From Synechococcus sp. CCY 9618 (GTDB lineage Bacteria; Cyanobacteriota; Cyanobacteriia; PCC-6307; Cyanobiaceae): a DNA stretch of 64,000 nt. The notes under the pieces were generated by a model that saw only the letters and a program-made list of their open reading frames with translations, ran no database searches and had not been told where the DNA came from. A program made the position numbers and the translations under genes. The stretch covers positions 124,001 through 188,000 of the forward strand of contig NZ_JAFKRG010000009.1 of the NCBI RefSeq assembly GCF_019038415.1. Reading direction: 5' to 3'. Below, in pieces: positions 47,128 to 60,552 of the stretch; positions within the stretch are counted from its first letter, which is position 1; each line of letters begins with the position of its first letter.

Positions 47128-49227
47128 TCAACCGATCCGCAGGTCGATGGTGCGATCCCCGGACCGGCGGCGCCCCTGCCAGGGCACCGCCCCATGGGAT
47201 GGCCCGGACTCCTGAGCCGGAGAGGCTTCGAAGCTGTGTCCGTCCTCATGCAGGCGGAAGCCGAAGTCCCCGTCGGGGGTCTGAAGCACGAGCTCCAGCG
47301 GCATCTGGGGGGCGATCGCCGGATGCAGACAGGGGTAGAGCCGCTGGTAACGGAAGCGCACCGCTTGGACCGGTGACTCCACCCCGTCGGCGGGGGGCAG
47401 CGGCAGGGGCCGACCGTTGATCAGCAGCCGGCAGTCCCGGCGGAAGGACGGGTTGGCCTCCACCTCGAACCGGCGCAGGGAGCCATCGATGAACCGGCTG
47501 GTGAAACCACCCTGCACGGGGGTGTCGCAGATCAGGGGCCAGGGTTCGGGGGCCGGGCGCAGCACAAGGGCCGCCGCTTCCTCGCCGGTCTCGCCGCTGT
47601 CCTGCGCCTGCCAGCGCAGCAGGGGAGGGAAGCGCCATTCCCAGATGGCGCGGTAGGGCGCTGGATCCAGGATCAGGCCATCGGCGGCCAGGGCCGCCAG
47701 GATTCCCTCCAGATCGGCCCACAGCTGGCTGGGCAGCAACTGGCGGTCGTGGAGGGCCGAGCCCCAGTCGTGCAGCTGGGACGGCCGGTGGCCAGGCTCG
47801 AGCAGGTGGGCCGCCAGGGCACTCCAGAGCAGGGCGATGGCGCTGCTCCAGGCCATGTGGGGCAGGCTCTCCAGGGCCCGGAACTCCACCAGCCCCAGGC
47901 AGCCGGCCGGGGCCCCGGGGTTCCAGAACTTGTCGAAGCTGATCTCACTGCGGTGGTTGTTGCCGCTGCGGTCGGCATGCAGATGGCGCAGGGTCTCGCC
48001 GATCAGGCCCCGATGGTCGCCGGAGGGCTCGTCCGAAGGCCTCCCTTCAGCCTGTTCGATAGCGCGGTAGGCGAGCTCCAGGTCGAAGCAGTCGCCGATC
48101 GCCTCGTCGGGCCGTGGTGACTGGGAAGCGGGCCCCACTCCGGGGCCGCAGAACAGATAGGCCAGGCACGGGTGGTGCTGCCAGTAGCGCAGGATCCCCA
48201 TCAGCCAGCCCGGCCTGGAGAAGAAGGGATGGCGGGCCAGGTCAGGGCCGCCCCAGAGCAGATGGTTGCCGCCGCCGGTGCCCTCCTGGCGGCCGTCGGC
48301 CAGTGCCTTCCAGCTGCGCAGTCCCACCCGCGCGCCGGCCTCCTCCAGCCGTTGCAGCCACTGGTGGTAGTCACCCCAGCCATGGCAGACGGGCAGGTTG
48401 ATCTCCAGCACACCCGGGTCGGCGGTCAGACCCAGCACCTGCCAGCGCTCGCCCGCGTCATGGGGCAGCACACCACTGAGCCGCGGCGCGGCCAGCCTGC
48501 CCAGGCTGTCGGCCACCGCCTGCAGCAGCACCCGCAGGGGTTCCCGCTCAAGGGGAGGCAGGAACAGCTCCCAGCCCTGGGGATCGACCTCCAGGGTGAG
48601 CACCTGGCGGGGCAAGTCCTCCGGCAGGTGCTCCAGCGGCAGGCGCAGGCCGGCGGGCCCGGGAGCGCCGCTGAGTTCCCGCAGCCCAGGCTCCAGGGGC
48701 CAGGGGGCCGCCAGCCAGTCGATCGCCGACTCCTCCTCGGTCTCATCCCGCGGGGCGACACTCAGGGGAGCGGCCCAGGCGCGGCGTTCGGGATCCAGGG
48801 GGTCCCGCAGGGGCACCGGCTGCAGGGCGACGCCCAGCAGGCCGCTCAGCCGCCCCAGCCAGGCCAGGGCTTCGGTCGTTCTCAGCGGCCTGCCCTCGGT
48901 TCCAGGCTGGCAGGGGCCGGGCCAGTGCACTGCGGGGGCGCCGTCGATGCCCAGGAACAGGCGCAGAGCCCAGCGGGGATTGACTTCCCCGTCGTAGCGC
49001 TTGCCCGGGCAGTACAGGAGGGTGCTGCCGGGCCAGACCCGCTCCTGCAGATCCCTGGCCAGGGCCCGGGCAACGGGGAGCTTGGTGGGACCGTCAGCGG
49101 TGACGCTCCATTCGGGCCCTTCCGGCTGGAGGGGCACCAGGGTGGGCTCACCGCCGAGGGTGAGCTGGATGCCGGCGGCGGTGAGGCGGGATTCGGCTGC
49201 CTCGGCCACCTTCTCCATCCAGCTCAT
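47128..49227 (-). CDS. DUF2126 putative amidoligase
   Basis: 699 aa. The sequence opens with L-T-L-G-G-E-P-T-L-V-P and contains W-P-G-S-T-L-L-Y-C-P-G-K-R-Y-D-G-E, G-G-G-N-H-L-L-W-G-G, H-R-S-E-I-S-F-D-K-F-W-N and L-V-E-F-R-A-L-E-S-L-P-H, all typical of DUF2126, which is described as a putative amidoligase of the glutamine-synthetase-like fold. In many bacteria this region is the C-terminal part of a protein of about 1100 residues beginning with transglutaminase; here that first domain is lacking and a transglutaminase gene is separate at 51811-52722. Last gene of the cluster, 39 bases after glgP. Role: predicted peptide-bond ligation; product unknown. Confidence 0.85.
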   Translation of the reverse strand: MSWMEKVAEAAESRLTAAGIQLTLGGEPTLVPLQPEGPEWSVTADGPTKLPVARALARDLQERVWPGSTLLYCPGKRYDGEVNPRWALRLFLGIDGAPAVHWPGPCQPGTEGRPLRTTEALAWLGRLSGLLGVALQPVPLRDPLDPERRAWAAPLSVAPRDETEEESAIDWLAAPWPLEPGLRELSGAPGPAGLRLPLEHLPEDLPRQVLTLEVDPQGWELFLPPLEREPLRVLLQAVADSLGRLAAPRLSGVLPHDAGERWQVLGLTADPGVLEINLPVCHGWGDYHQWLQRLEEAGARVGLRSWKALADGRQEGTGGGNHLLWGGPDLARHPFFSRPGWLMGILRYWQHHPCLAYLFCGPGVGPASQSPRPDEAIGDCFDLELAYRAIEQAEGRPSDEPSGDHRGLIGETLRHLHADRSGNNHRSEISFDKFWNPGAPAGCLGLVEFRALESLPHMAWSSAIALLWSALAAHLLEPGHRPSQLHDWGSALHDRQLLPSQLWADLEGILAALAADGLILDPAPYRAIWEWRFPPLLRWQAQDSGETGEEAAALVLRPAPEPWPLICDTPVQGGFTSRFIDGSLRRFEVEANPSFRRDCRLLINGRPLPLPPADGVESPVQAVRFRYQRLYPCLHPAIAPQMPLELVLQTPDGDFGFRLHEDGHSFEASPAQESGPSHGAVPWQGRRRSGDRTIDLRIG

Positions 49228-49266
49228 GAGGGCCAGCTCATGCGTGTTGCGGGAGGCTCATGGGGA

Positions 49267-51684
<2,418 letters not shown>

Positions 51685-51737
51685 GGGCAGGTGCCGAAGT
51701 GGGCGGAGTGGAACCAGTCCTGGCCTGGGGAGTGACC

Positions 51738-51768
51738 CTGCCGCTGCACCATCGGCTACAAGCGGCAG
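51738..51768. repeat. Inverted repeat in the transglutaminase-glgP gap
   Basis: Perfect 8-bp arms CTGCCGCT (51738-51745) and AGCGGCAG (51761-51768) with a 15-base loop. No T-run follows on either strand, so it is not an obvious terminator; it would form a hairpin in the glgP leader. Confidence 0.5.
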
Positions 51769-51810
51769 CAGCTTAAGGGAGGCTTCGTTTCGGCACGCGG
51801 GCCGTCAGGG

Positions 51811-52722
51811 TCAGCTCTGCAGGGCCTCGAGCGAGGCGGCGGGGCTGGCGGGGGCGATGGTGGTGGGATCGAGCAGTTCCGCCTGGATGTTCCAGGCCAG
51901 TTCGCTCTCGACCACCGAGGGTCCCGAGAAGCTGCCGTTCACCGCGGCCGTGAGCATGGGCTTGGAGGAGGTGGCCAGGGTGATGTACCGGTCGTCGACG
52001 GCGCCCATGCCGCTGGGGTCGAATCCCCGCCAGCCGGCCCCCGGCAGGTAGACCTCCGCCCAGGCATGCAGGTCGTATTGCTTCGGCCGGGGCTCCACCA
52101 GGTGGTACCCGCTCACGAACCGGGCCGGCAGGCCGACGCACCGGCAGGCCTCGATCATCAGCATGGCCAGGTCGCGGCAGGAGCCCACCCGCTCCTTCAG
52201 GGTGCGGCCCGCCGGCCAGGCCGGCCCCACGTGCCGCTGGGTGTACTTCACCCGGTCCTTGATGATCTCCACCAGCTGCTCCAGGAACATCAGGCCGCGC
52301 TGGTCGCTGCCCATCAGCGCCTCCTGGGCGAGGTCCACCGCGGCCGGGTCGTGCTGACCATTGGGCAGCCAGCCCTCGAGGGAGCCCATCAGGTCGCCGT
52401 TCAGATGGCCCACCGGGTAGGGCAGCTGCGGCTCCTGGTCCTCCAGGCAGGTGGCCAGGGCCGGGGGCATCTGGGTCTCCACCTCGCTGATTGCCTGCAC
52501 ATGGAAGAGGTCGGTGCCACCATCGAAACGGGCCCGCAGGATTTCGTCACCGCTGGCGGCCACGAGGGGATAGAGCCGGGACGGCTCCGGAGTGATGGCG
52601 AGCTGGAAATGGAGCAGGCGCTGGAAACCGTGGCCCCGGGGCTTCAGGCAGAAACGGTGGGGGCCCAGAAACACCGGCGCGCTGTAGCGATAGTCGAAGG
52701 TGTGAGTTATGCGGGCTCGCAT
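51811..52722 (-). CDS. Bacterial transglutaminase-like protein
   Basis: 303 aa. Transglutaminase-like catalytic triad: Cys in V-G-S-C-R-D-L-A, His in L-H-A-W-A-E-V-Y, Asp in G-F-D-P-S-G. N-terminal about 150 residues form the usual bacterial transglutaminase N-terminal region (I-T-H-T-F-D-Y-R-Y). Such enzymes may be proteases or peptide transferases. It overlaps the alpha-E gene by 16 bases on the same strand, and with the ATP-grasp gene it forms the core of a predicted peptide-ligation system. No signal peptide. Confidence 0.9.
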   Translation of the reverse strand: MRARITHTFDYRYSAPVFLGPHRFCLKPRGHGFQRLLHFQLAITPEPSRLYPLVAASGDEILRARFDGGTDLFHVQAISEVETQMPPALATCLEDQEPQLPYPVGHLNGDLMGSLEGWLPNGQHDPAAVDLAQEALMGSDQRGLMFLEQLVEIIKDRVKYTQRHVGPAWPAGRTLKERVGSCRDLAMLMIEACRCVGLPARFVSGYHLVEPRPKQYDLHAWAEVYLPGAGWRGFDPSGMGAVDDRYITLATSSKPMLTAAVNGSFSGPSVVESELAWNIQAELLDPTTIAPASPAASLEALQS

Positions 52723-53687
52723 GCCGGCTCGTGACTGGAGGTGGCGCTCGTCGGGGCGATGAAGTAGCGGGCTTCGATCAGCTCATGAAGGCGATTCAGA
52801 TTGGACTGGAAGTTGTCGATGGCTTCGTGCAGCCCAGTGGAGACGAGCTCGTCGATTCTGGTGAAACTCCAGTGGGCGAGAGTGAGGCCGATCAGGCATT
52901 CCAGATCATCGGCGGGCCTGGGAACGGAGCTGCCGCGGATGATACGCAGGGTTTCGTTGATCCTCTCGAGGCAGTAACGGACCGAGCGGGGAAAGATCGG
53001 ATCGAGCAGCAGGAAGGCAGCCACTGCCTTCGGTTCGATGGCCTGCTGATTGGATTGGCGGAACATCTGGTAGGCGCCGGCGGAGCGCAACAGAGAAATC
53101 CACTGCAGCTCATCGAGGACCCCTCCCACCTCCTCGGGAGAGGGAAGCAGCAGGAAGTACTTCACATCCAGGATGCGGGTGGTCTTGTCGGCCCTCTCCA
53201 GCAGCCTCCCCAGGCGGCTGAACTGCCAGGAGAGGTCCCGGCTGAGGGTGGCATCGGTGATGCCGTAGAAGAGCTGGCAGGCGCGGCGGATCTCCCGCAG
53301 CTGCTCCTGGGGAGGCTGTTGCCAGAAACTCTCCTCCTGCAGGTTCCAGTAGATGTCGTTGATCTGCTCCCACATCTCGGTGGTGATGACCTCCCGGATC
53401 TGGCGAGCGTTCTCCCGGGCGCTGCCGATGCAATTCAGCACGCTGCTCGGATTCTCCGCCTCCCGCACCAGGAAATGGATCACGGCCTCGGGGGTGACCA
53501 CCGGGCAGAGCCTGTCGAACAGCTGGCGATCCCCGCTGGCCTCGATCAGAGGCAGCCAGGGCTCGGCGCTGCCCGGGGGGCAGTCCAGGGCCATCGCCTC
53601 GCTCACCTCCACGAAGCGGGAGATGTTCTCGGCCCGCTCCACGTTGCGGTTGATCCAGTAGAGGGAGTCGGCGACGCGGCTCAGCAT
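52707..53687 (-). CDS. Alpha-E domain protein
   Basis: 326 aa, all-helical. It starts M-L-S-R-V-A-D-S-L-Y-W-I-N-R-N-V-E-R-A-E-N-I-S-R, the signature of the alpha-E (DUF403) family, which almost always neighbours circularly permuted ATP-grasp proteins. Function is unknown; a helper of the ligase is predicted from gene context. It overlaps both neighbours (7 and 16 bases), indicating tight translational coupling. Confidence 0.92.
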   Translation of the reverse strand: MLSRVADSLYWINRNVERAENISRFVEVSEAMALDCPPGSAEPWLPLIEASGDRQLFDRLCPVVTPEAVIHFLVREAENPSSVLNCIGSARENARQIREVITTEMWEQINDIYWNLQEESFWQQPPQEQLREIRRACQLFYGITDATLSRDLSWQFSRLGRLLERADKTTRILDVKYFLLLPSPEEVGGVLDELQWISLLRSAGAYQMFRQSNQQAIEPKAVAAFLLLDPIFPRSVRYCLERINETLRIIRGSSVPRPADDLECLIGLTLAHWSFTRIDELVSTGLHEAIDNFQSNLNRLHELIEARYFIAPTSATSSHEPACEPA

Positions 53688-55120
53688 GGGGCTTCATCCA
53701 CGATCCAGGTGTCCTTGCAGCCTCCGCCCTGGGAGGAGTTGACCACCAGCGAACCACGCCGCAGGGCCACACGGGTGAGACCGCCGGGGCTCACCCAGGC
53801 CCCCTTGCCCCGCAGCACGTAGGGCCTCAGGTCCACATGGCAGGGGTAGAGCTCCCCTTCGCTGAGGGAGGGCACGGTGGAGAGCTCCAGGGTGGGCTGG
53901 GCGATGAAGTTGCGAGGATCGGCCTGGATCTTGATGGCGAACTCGTCAATCTCCGCCTGGGCGGCATGGGGGCCGATGAGCATGCCGTACCCCCCCGCCT
54001 CGGCCACCGACTTCACCACCAGCTCCGCCAGGTGCTCCAGCACGTAGACCTGCTCGTCGGGGCGGGAGCACAGGTAGGTGGGCACGTTCTCGATGATCGG
54101 CTCCTCGCCCAGGTAGTAGCGGATCATGTCGCCCACGTAGGCGTAGATGAGTTTGTCGTCGGCCACGCCGGTGCCCGGGGCGTTGGCGATGGCCACCCGG
54201 CCTGCCGCGTAGGCCGCCATCAGGCCCCGCACCCCGAGCAGCGAGTCGCTGCGGAACACGGCCGGGTCGAGGAAGTCGTCGTCGATCCTCCGGTAGATCA
54301 CGTCCACCGCCTCCAGGCCGGCGGTGCTGCGCATCCAGACCCGATCGCCTTCACAGACCAGGTCGCGGCCCTCGACCAGCTGGATCCCCATCTGCTGGGC
54401 CAGGTAGCTGTGCTCGAAATAGGCGCTGTTGAAGACCCCGGGGGTGAGCAGCACCACCTTGGGCGCATCGGTCCAGGGGGCGAGTTCCCGCAGGGTCTGG
54501 AGCAGGTGGGAGGGGTAGTCGTCGATGGGCTGGACCGTGCGGCCGGCGAACAGGCTCGGGAACATGCGTTTCATCACCCGCCGGTTCTCGAGGAAGTACG
54601 CCACCCCTGAAGGACAGCGGAGGTTGTCCTCCAGCACCCGCCAGGTGCCGGCACCGTCGCGCACGAGATCGAGACCGGAGATGTGACACCACCGGCCCAG
54701 GGGTGGCCGGAAGCCCTGCATCTGGGGCCGCCACCCCTGGGAACTCTCCACGTCGGACCTGGGCACCACGCCGTCGGCCAGGATCTTCTGATCGCCGTAC
54801 ACGTCGGCCAGGAATTGGTCGATCGCCTCGAGACGCTGGACCAGGCCCCGCTCCAGCCGCTCCCACTCCCGCGCCCCGATCAGTCGCGGCAGGGGATCGA
54901 AGGGGAGAATCCGCTCCACCCCCTTGCTGTCGGAATCGTTGAGCCGGAAGGTGGCGCCGAGCCTCTTGAGCAGCATGCCGGCGGCCACGTGGTTCCGGTT
55001 CAGCTGATCGAGCCCCATCTGGCCCAGGGAGGAGAGCAGGGGCTTCAGAGCTGCCCGGGGCTGGTCGGTGGCGCTGAAGTACTCGTCATACCCTTGGCTT
55101 GGTTTGTACTCAGTGAACAT
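53681..55120 (-). CDS. Circularly permuted type 2 ATP-grasp protein
   Basis: 479 aa from ATG 55120 (an in-frame ATG at 55141 would add seven residues). Family features are Y-D-E-Y-F near the N-terminus, V-A-A-G-M-L-L-K-R-L-G, R-D-G-A-G-T-W-R-V-L-E-D-N-L-R-C-P-S-G, then V-Y-R-R-I-D-D-D-F and I-A-N-A-P-G-T-G-V-A-D-D-K. These are predicted ATP-dependent carboxylate-amine ligases. First gene of the operon with alpha-E and transglutaminase; the metabolite or peptide product is unknown. Confidence 0.92.
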   Translation of the reverse strand: MFTEYKPSQGYDEYFSATDQPRAALKPLLSSLGQMGLDQLNRNHVAAGMLLKRLGATFRLNDSDSKGVERILPFDPLPRLIGAREWERLERGLVQRLEAIDQFLADVYGDQKILADGVVPRSDVESSQGWRPQMQGFRPPLGRWCHISGLDLVRDGAGTWRVLEDNLRCPSGVAYFLENRRVMKRMFPSLFAGRTVQPIDDYPSHLLQTLRELAPWTDAPKVVLLTPGVFNSAYFEHSYLAQQMGIQLVEGRDLVCEGDRVWMRSTAGLEAVDVIYRRIDDDFLDPAVFRSDSLLGVRGLMAAYAAGRVAIANAPGTGVADDKLIYAYVGDMIRYYLGEEPIIENVPTYLCSRPDEQVYVLEHLAELVVKSVAEAGGYGMLIGPHAAQAEIDEFAIKIQADPRNFIAQPTLELSTVPSLSEGELYPCHVDLRPYVLRGKGAWVSPGGLTRVALRRGSLVVNSSQGGGCKDTWIVDEAPC

Positions 55121-55282
55121 TCCAGACCCTGCCGCGCGCATGGATACTGCAGTGCCGCCGGGGGCCTCACCCGTTGCCGTTGTTACGAAACCAGGGGGGC
55201 TGGCCGGCGAACTCCTTCTGAAACTGTAATTTCCTCCGGCGATTCAGCGGAAACCCGACCACCCCGGCGCCCGCACGTCAAG

Positions 55283-55777
55283 ATGGAGAGGCAGGGAAAC
55301 GTGCTCATGACCCCCATGGAGACCAGCCCCCTGCCGGCGACGGTTGCTTTCGAATCCGCCACCCTCCTCAGGGCCGAGGAGGATGAAGCGTCAGGCCAGG
55401 AGCATCGGGCCTTTGAGCGTCACGCTGTTGAATGCTGCCGCCCCATCGCCATCCGCCGGCTCGATGCCGACCGCCAGCCCTCCGGCCGCTGGTTTCTTGC
55501 CGACATCCTGGATCTGAGTGAGGGCGGCTTCTGTCTGCTCGCATCCGATGACCAGAGCATGGAGGCGGGCCAGTGGCTGCAGCTCGACCTCCGCTCCCAT
55601 CCGGGTTTCAGGCAGATCCGCATGCAGGCCCAGCTGCGCTGGTTCGTCAGAGCCCACTTCGCTCTCACCTTCGGGGTGGCTTTCGCCGCGCCCCTGTCGG
55701 AGGTGCCCACCCTGGCGGTGGAGCGCCGCGGCTTGCGCCGGGATCCGAATCTGGAGGATTGGGCGCTGGAGGAGTGA
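55283..55777 (+). CDS. PilZ-domain protein
   Basis: 164 aa from ATG 55283; in-frame ATGs at 55307 and 55316 are also possible starts. PilZ pattern: R-A-F-E-R-H-A-V near residue 42 (an atypical RxxxR-like region), then D-I-L-D-L-S-E-G-G-F (matching D/NxSxxG), and L-R-W-F-V. PilZ domains bind cyclic-di-GMP; the second motif is intact while the first arginine motif is imperfect. It may be an effector for the GGDEF-EAL protein. It ends with a double stop, TGA TAA. Confidence 0.75.
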   Translation: MERQGNVLMTPMETSPLPATVAFESATLLRAEEDEASGQEHRAFERHAVECCRPIAIRRLDADRQPSGRWFLADILDLSEGGFCLLASDDQSMEAGQWLQLDLRSHPGFRQIRMQAQLRWFVRAHFALTFGVAFAAPLSEVPTLAVERRGLRRDPNLEDWALEE

Positions 55778-55965
55778 TAAAAAACTCCTGATACCGGCAG
55801 CTATTGCTGGTCGGTTGGCCCTGTCACCCCGCTTGATCCAACCGTGTGGCAGGTCTCTGCGAGTTGTGAAGCCTCGTACCGTGATCGCTGACCTCTGCAA
55901 CGGTGAAGCGGCCGCATCCGGCTGATGCGGTGGCCTGTGGCCCTTCGAACCATGCGCCAGCGGCG

Positions 55966-57690
<1,725 letters not shown>

Positions 57691-57733
57691 GGACGGAAGG
57701 ACGAGGACGGAGGGACGAAGGAGCGGGGCTGGC

Positions 57734-58051
57734 CTAGTCGAGGGGGCCGTTGACCAGGCCGTTGAAGCCGAACACCCGGCGGTCGCCGGCGTAAGGAATC
57801 AGGTTCACGTCGCGGGTGTCGCCGGGCTCGAAGCGAATGGCCGTGCCGGCGGGGATGTCGAGCCGCAGCCCCCGGGCCGCGTCGCGGTCGAAGCGGAGGG
57901 CGTCGTTCGCCTCGTGGAAGTGGAAGTGGGAACCCACCTGCACGGGCCGGTCGCCGCTGTTGGACACCGAGAGGGTGGTCACGGGCCGGCCGGCGTTGAG
58001 TTCGAGGGTTCCGGGTTCGGGGATCAGCTCGCCGGGGATGATCGGGGCCAT
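57734..58051 (-). CDS. ureB: Urease beta subunit
   Basis: 105 aa. It has the UreB pattern [26 protein letters not shown] and [13 protein letters not shown] structural subunit of urease. It starts 12 bases after ureA and is followed by ureC. Confidence 0.97.
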   Translation of the reverse strand: MAPIIPGELIPEPGTLELNAGRPVTTLSVSNSGDRPVQVGSHFHFHEANDALRFDRDAARGLRLDIPAGTAIRFEPGDTRDVNLIPYAGDRRVFGFNGLVNGPLD

Positions 58052-58063
58052 GGGGGAGGGGGG

Positions 58064-58366
58064 CTAACGGATCGGATCGTGGAGGGTCACGAGCTTGGTG
58101 CCGTCGGGGAAGACCGCCTCGATCTGGACCTCCCGGACCAGCTCCGGCACCCCTTCCATCACCTGCTCCCTGCTGAGCCAGGTGGTGCCCTCCTGCATCA
58201 GTGCGGCGACGGTGCGGCCATCCCGTGCTCCCTCGAGCACCTGGAAGCTGAGCCAGGCCACCGATTCGGGGTGGTTGAGCCGCAGGCCTCGGTTCAGTCG
58301 CCGTTCGGCCAGCAGGGCGGCGGTGACGATCAGGAGTTTGTCCTTCTCCTGAGGTGTCAGGTGCAT
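58064..58366 (-). CDS. ureA: Urease gamma subunit
   Basis: 100 aa. [11 protein letters not shown] at the start, [11 protein letters not shown], and [14 protein letters not shown] near the end, the full length of UreA. First gene of ureABC. A 177-base gap separates its start from the divergent membrane protein gene. Confidence 0.97.
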   Translation of the reverse strand: MHLTPQEKDKLLIVTAALLAERRLNRGLRLNHPESVAWLSFQVLEGARDGRTVAALMQEGTTWLSREQVMEGVPELVREVQIEAVFPDGTKLVTLHDPIR

Positions 58367-58543
58367 GGACCAGGCGGCAACGGGGGCATCCTGTCAGGGA
58401 CGGGCGCGGCGACCGGTTCCTCGCGCACTTTTTTCTGGGATCAGCCAGCGACGCCCTTTCAGGCCGCGCGGGCGGAGGATGATCTCTGGGTACGACCGGC
58501 TGAGCATGGGAAGGGGCCGACGACCCTGCATAAGGTTCAGGTC

Positions 58544-59572
58544 ATGGGGTTCGGGAGTCCGTTGGTCGTGTCAGCCTCTGTGACGGATGGAACCGCCTGG
58601 ATCCGCAGGGCTCCCCTGACCCTGGAGGAGCTGAAGATCCTCGCCGTGGGCACTCTGCCGGTGGCTGTGCTGGCGCTGGGGCACGGCCTCTTCGAGCTGG
58701 TCGGTCAGACCTTCCACGAGATCTACAGCGTCGTCATCCAGTCGCCCTCAGCCGATCTCTCGCGGCACGCCGTCACCCAGGCGGGGCAGGCCTGGGCTGC
58801 CACGGCGTTGATCTATCTGGTGGTGGGCTCCGCCGCCCTTGGCCTCCTGATCCAGCAGCTGCGCAGCCGGGTGCGTGGTGCTGCCCAGGTTCCGTTTCTG
58901 GCTCTGGCGACCCTGCTCAGCGTGCTCGGGGTGGGGCACCTGGTGATCGTGGACATGCAGCGTCATCCCCTCAGCGCGATCTTCTATCTGACCTTCGAAA
59001 GCCTCAGCCGCAGCGGACTGCTGGACGTCGGACGCCTCGACGGGGTCCATCGGGTGCTGGACGTCATCAATGTGATGAGCGTGGTGGTTCCGGCCTCGGT
59101 CTGTGCCGTCATGCCCCTCTGCATCCTGGCTCCTCCCCGGGGCTGGACCGAAGCCTCCCTGGCCGCCCGGATCAAGGACGCCCGGCAGTTGGGAGTGGTG
59201 GCCTCGGCTTTCCTGGTGGCCGGTTTGCTGCACATGTTCTCCTGGATGCAATGGTCAAGCGCCCTGCTGATGGAGAAGCCGCTGGAAGCCCTGGCCTCCA
59301 GCGTCACGCTCTTCTGGAGCTGCGTCTTCACCCTGATGCTGGCCGCGGTCTACATCCCCCTGCTGCTGGTGCTGCACCACAGGGCCGAAACGGTGATGGA
59401 TCAGCTGGAGGTGCCGCCCAGGGAGCGGGCGGACTGGCTGAAACAGCGGGGCCTCTCCTACGACGCCCTGTCCCAGCTGCCGCAGCTTGCCGCCATCTCT
59501 GCCCCGCTGCTGGCGAATCAGATCGGGGACGTGCTGCTGCGCACCCCACCCCTACCGCTCGCCATCGGCTGA
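58544..59572 (+). CDS. Multi-helix membrane protein of unknown function
   Basis: 342 aa from ATG 58544. About five to six hydrophobic segments, in T-L-P-V-A-V-L-A-L-G-H, A-L-I-Y-L-V-V-G-S-A-A, V-P-F-L-A-L-A-T-L, I-N-V-M-S-V-V-V-P-A-S-V-C-A, and V-A-S-A-F-L-V-A-G-L-L and later L-F-W-S-C-V-F-T-L-M-L. I recognise no family. It lies between ureA and ureD on the opposite strand, and its last 21 bases overlap the 3' end of ureD. Nothing in the sequence links it to urease. Confidence 0.65.
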   Translation: MGFGSPLVVSASVTDGTAWIRRAPLTLEELKILAVGTLPVAVLALGHGLFELVGQTFHEIYSVVIQSPSADLSRHAVTQAGQAWAATALIYLVVGSAALGLLIQQLRSRVRGAAQVPFLALATLLSVLGVGHLVIVDMQRHPLSAIFYLTFESLSRSGLLDVGRLDGVHRVLDVINVMSVVVPASVCAVMPLCILAPPRGWTEASLAARIKDARQLGVVASAFLVAGLLHMFSWMQWSSALLMEKPLEALASSVTLFWSCVFTLMLAAVYIPLLLVLHHRAETVMDQLEVPPRERADWLKQRGLSYDALSQLPQLAAISAPLLANQIGDVLLRTPPLPLAIG

Positions 59573-60517
59573 GGTCCCGCAGACAGCCTGCGCCAGCGGC
59601 TCCTCCTGGAAGGGCCACACCCGGGGCAGGACCGGAGCCGCCAGCCCCTGTTCCGCACGGATGCGGGCCCAGAGGCGCACGAACCAGAAGCGCGCGGCCG
59701 TGCTGGAAGGGCCCCGGTAGCGCGCCACCAGCCCCTGGTCGAGGGCGCCGCAGGCCATCTCACCCTCCAGGCCCGCGCGATCGGAACGGCACAGCTCCAG
59801 CAGCCGCTGCATCCGCTCCGCCGGCAGGGGATGGGGTGCCGCCCACACCAGGGATCCGAACACCGGCTGGCCCGCCATCCCATGGGCCTCCTCCAGAGCG
59901 TCTCCGGACAGCTCGAGCCGGTCCACCAGCTCCCAGCGGTCGGGCCCGTCGGCCGTCGCCCCAAGCCGGCGGACCTCCAGCAGGGAGCGCCAGCGCCCCT
60001 GGCCCAGTTCCTCACCGGCCGCGGTCCGGCCCAGGCGCACCACCTCCCCCCCCAGCCAGCCCGCCCCCGGGGCGAGCGTCACCCGGGCGCGCTGCTCGTA
60101 CAGGGCCCCCGCGTAGAGCACCAGTTCCTGGGGCAGCCATTCCAGATCGGCTCCGGCCTCCACCGCGAAGGTCAGCTGCTGGCGGGCCCAGCTCCCCGCC
60201 GGCGCCCGGCGGGAGCGGCCGATCGAGCCGTACACCTTCTGGGCAGCCACGCTGGTGAGCAGGACCCGGCAGCCGGCCTCCAGGGTGGCTGAGATGTGGA
60301 GCCGGTCGCCTCCCACCAGCCCCCCGGCGGTGTGCAGGACCGGCAGCTCGCAGCGGCCGTCGGCCCCCTGGAAGGCCCGCTGCACCTTCAGCGGCGCGGT
60401 GCCGCCCCCCTGGTGCCGGGTGCCCCGGGCCCCGCGGGCGAACCGCAGGCTGGCTGTGCCGGACCAGCCGTTCGCTGTGTCGCCCATGGACCTGCGGATC
60501 CCCGATCGAAGGGTCAC
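59552..60517 (-). CDS. ureD: Urease accessory protein UreD
   Basis: 321 aa (ATG at 60487 is an alternative start). Conserved UreD stretches: A-P-L-K-V-Q-R-A-F, H-T-A-G-G-L-V-G-G-D and T-S-V-A-A-Q-K-V-Y near residue 88, W-L-P-Q-E-L-V-L-Y, and G-E-V-V-R-L-G-R-T-A-A-G-E. UreD is the scaffold for UreF-UreG loading of nickel into urease. It is divergent from ureE with 35 bases between the starts, and separated from ureA by the membrane-protein gene. Confidence 0.95.
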   Translation of the reverse strand: MTLRSGIRRSMGDTANGWSGTASLRFARGARGTRHQGGGTAPLKVQRAFQGADGRCELPVLHTAGGLVGGDRLHISATLEAGCRVLLTSVAAQKVYGSIGRSRRAPAGSWARQQLTFAVEAGADLEWLPQELVLYAGALYEQRARVTLAPGAGWLGGEVVRLGRTAAGEELGQGRWRSLLEVRRLGATADGPDRWELVDRLELSGDALEEAHGMAGQPVFGSLVWAAPHPLPAERMQRLLELCRSDRAGLEGEMACGALDQGLVARYRGPSSTAARFWFVRLWARIRAEQGLAAPVLPRVWPFQEEPLAQAVCGTSADGER

Positions 60518-60552
60518 ACTCTGGGGGTTGAACTGCCGCCGAACCGCAGGCC

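Noticed and set aside
55779-55815. Possible terminator after ureC
   Set aside because: The stem is imperfect and the T-run begins eight or more bases after it; the region also overlaps the end of the PilZ gene.
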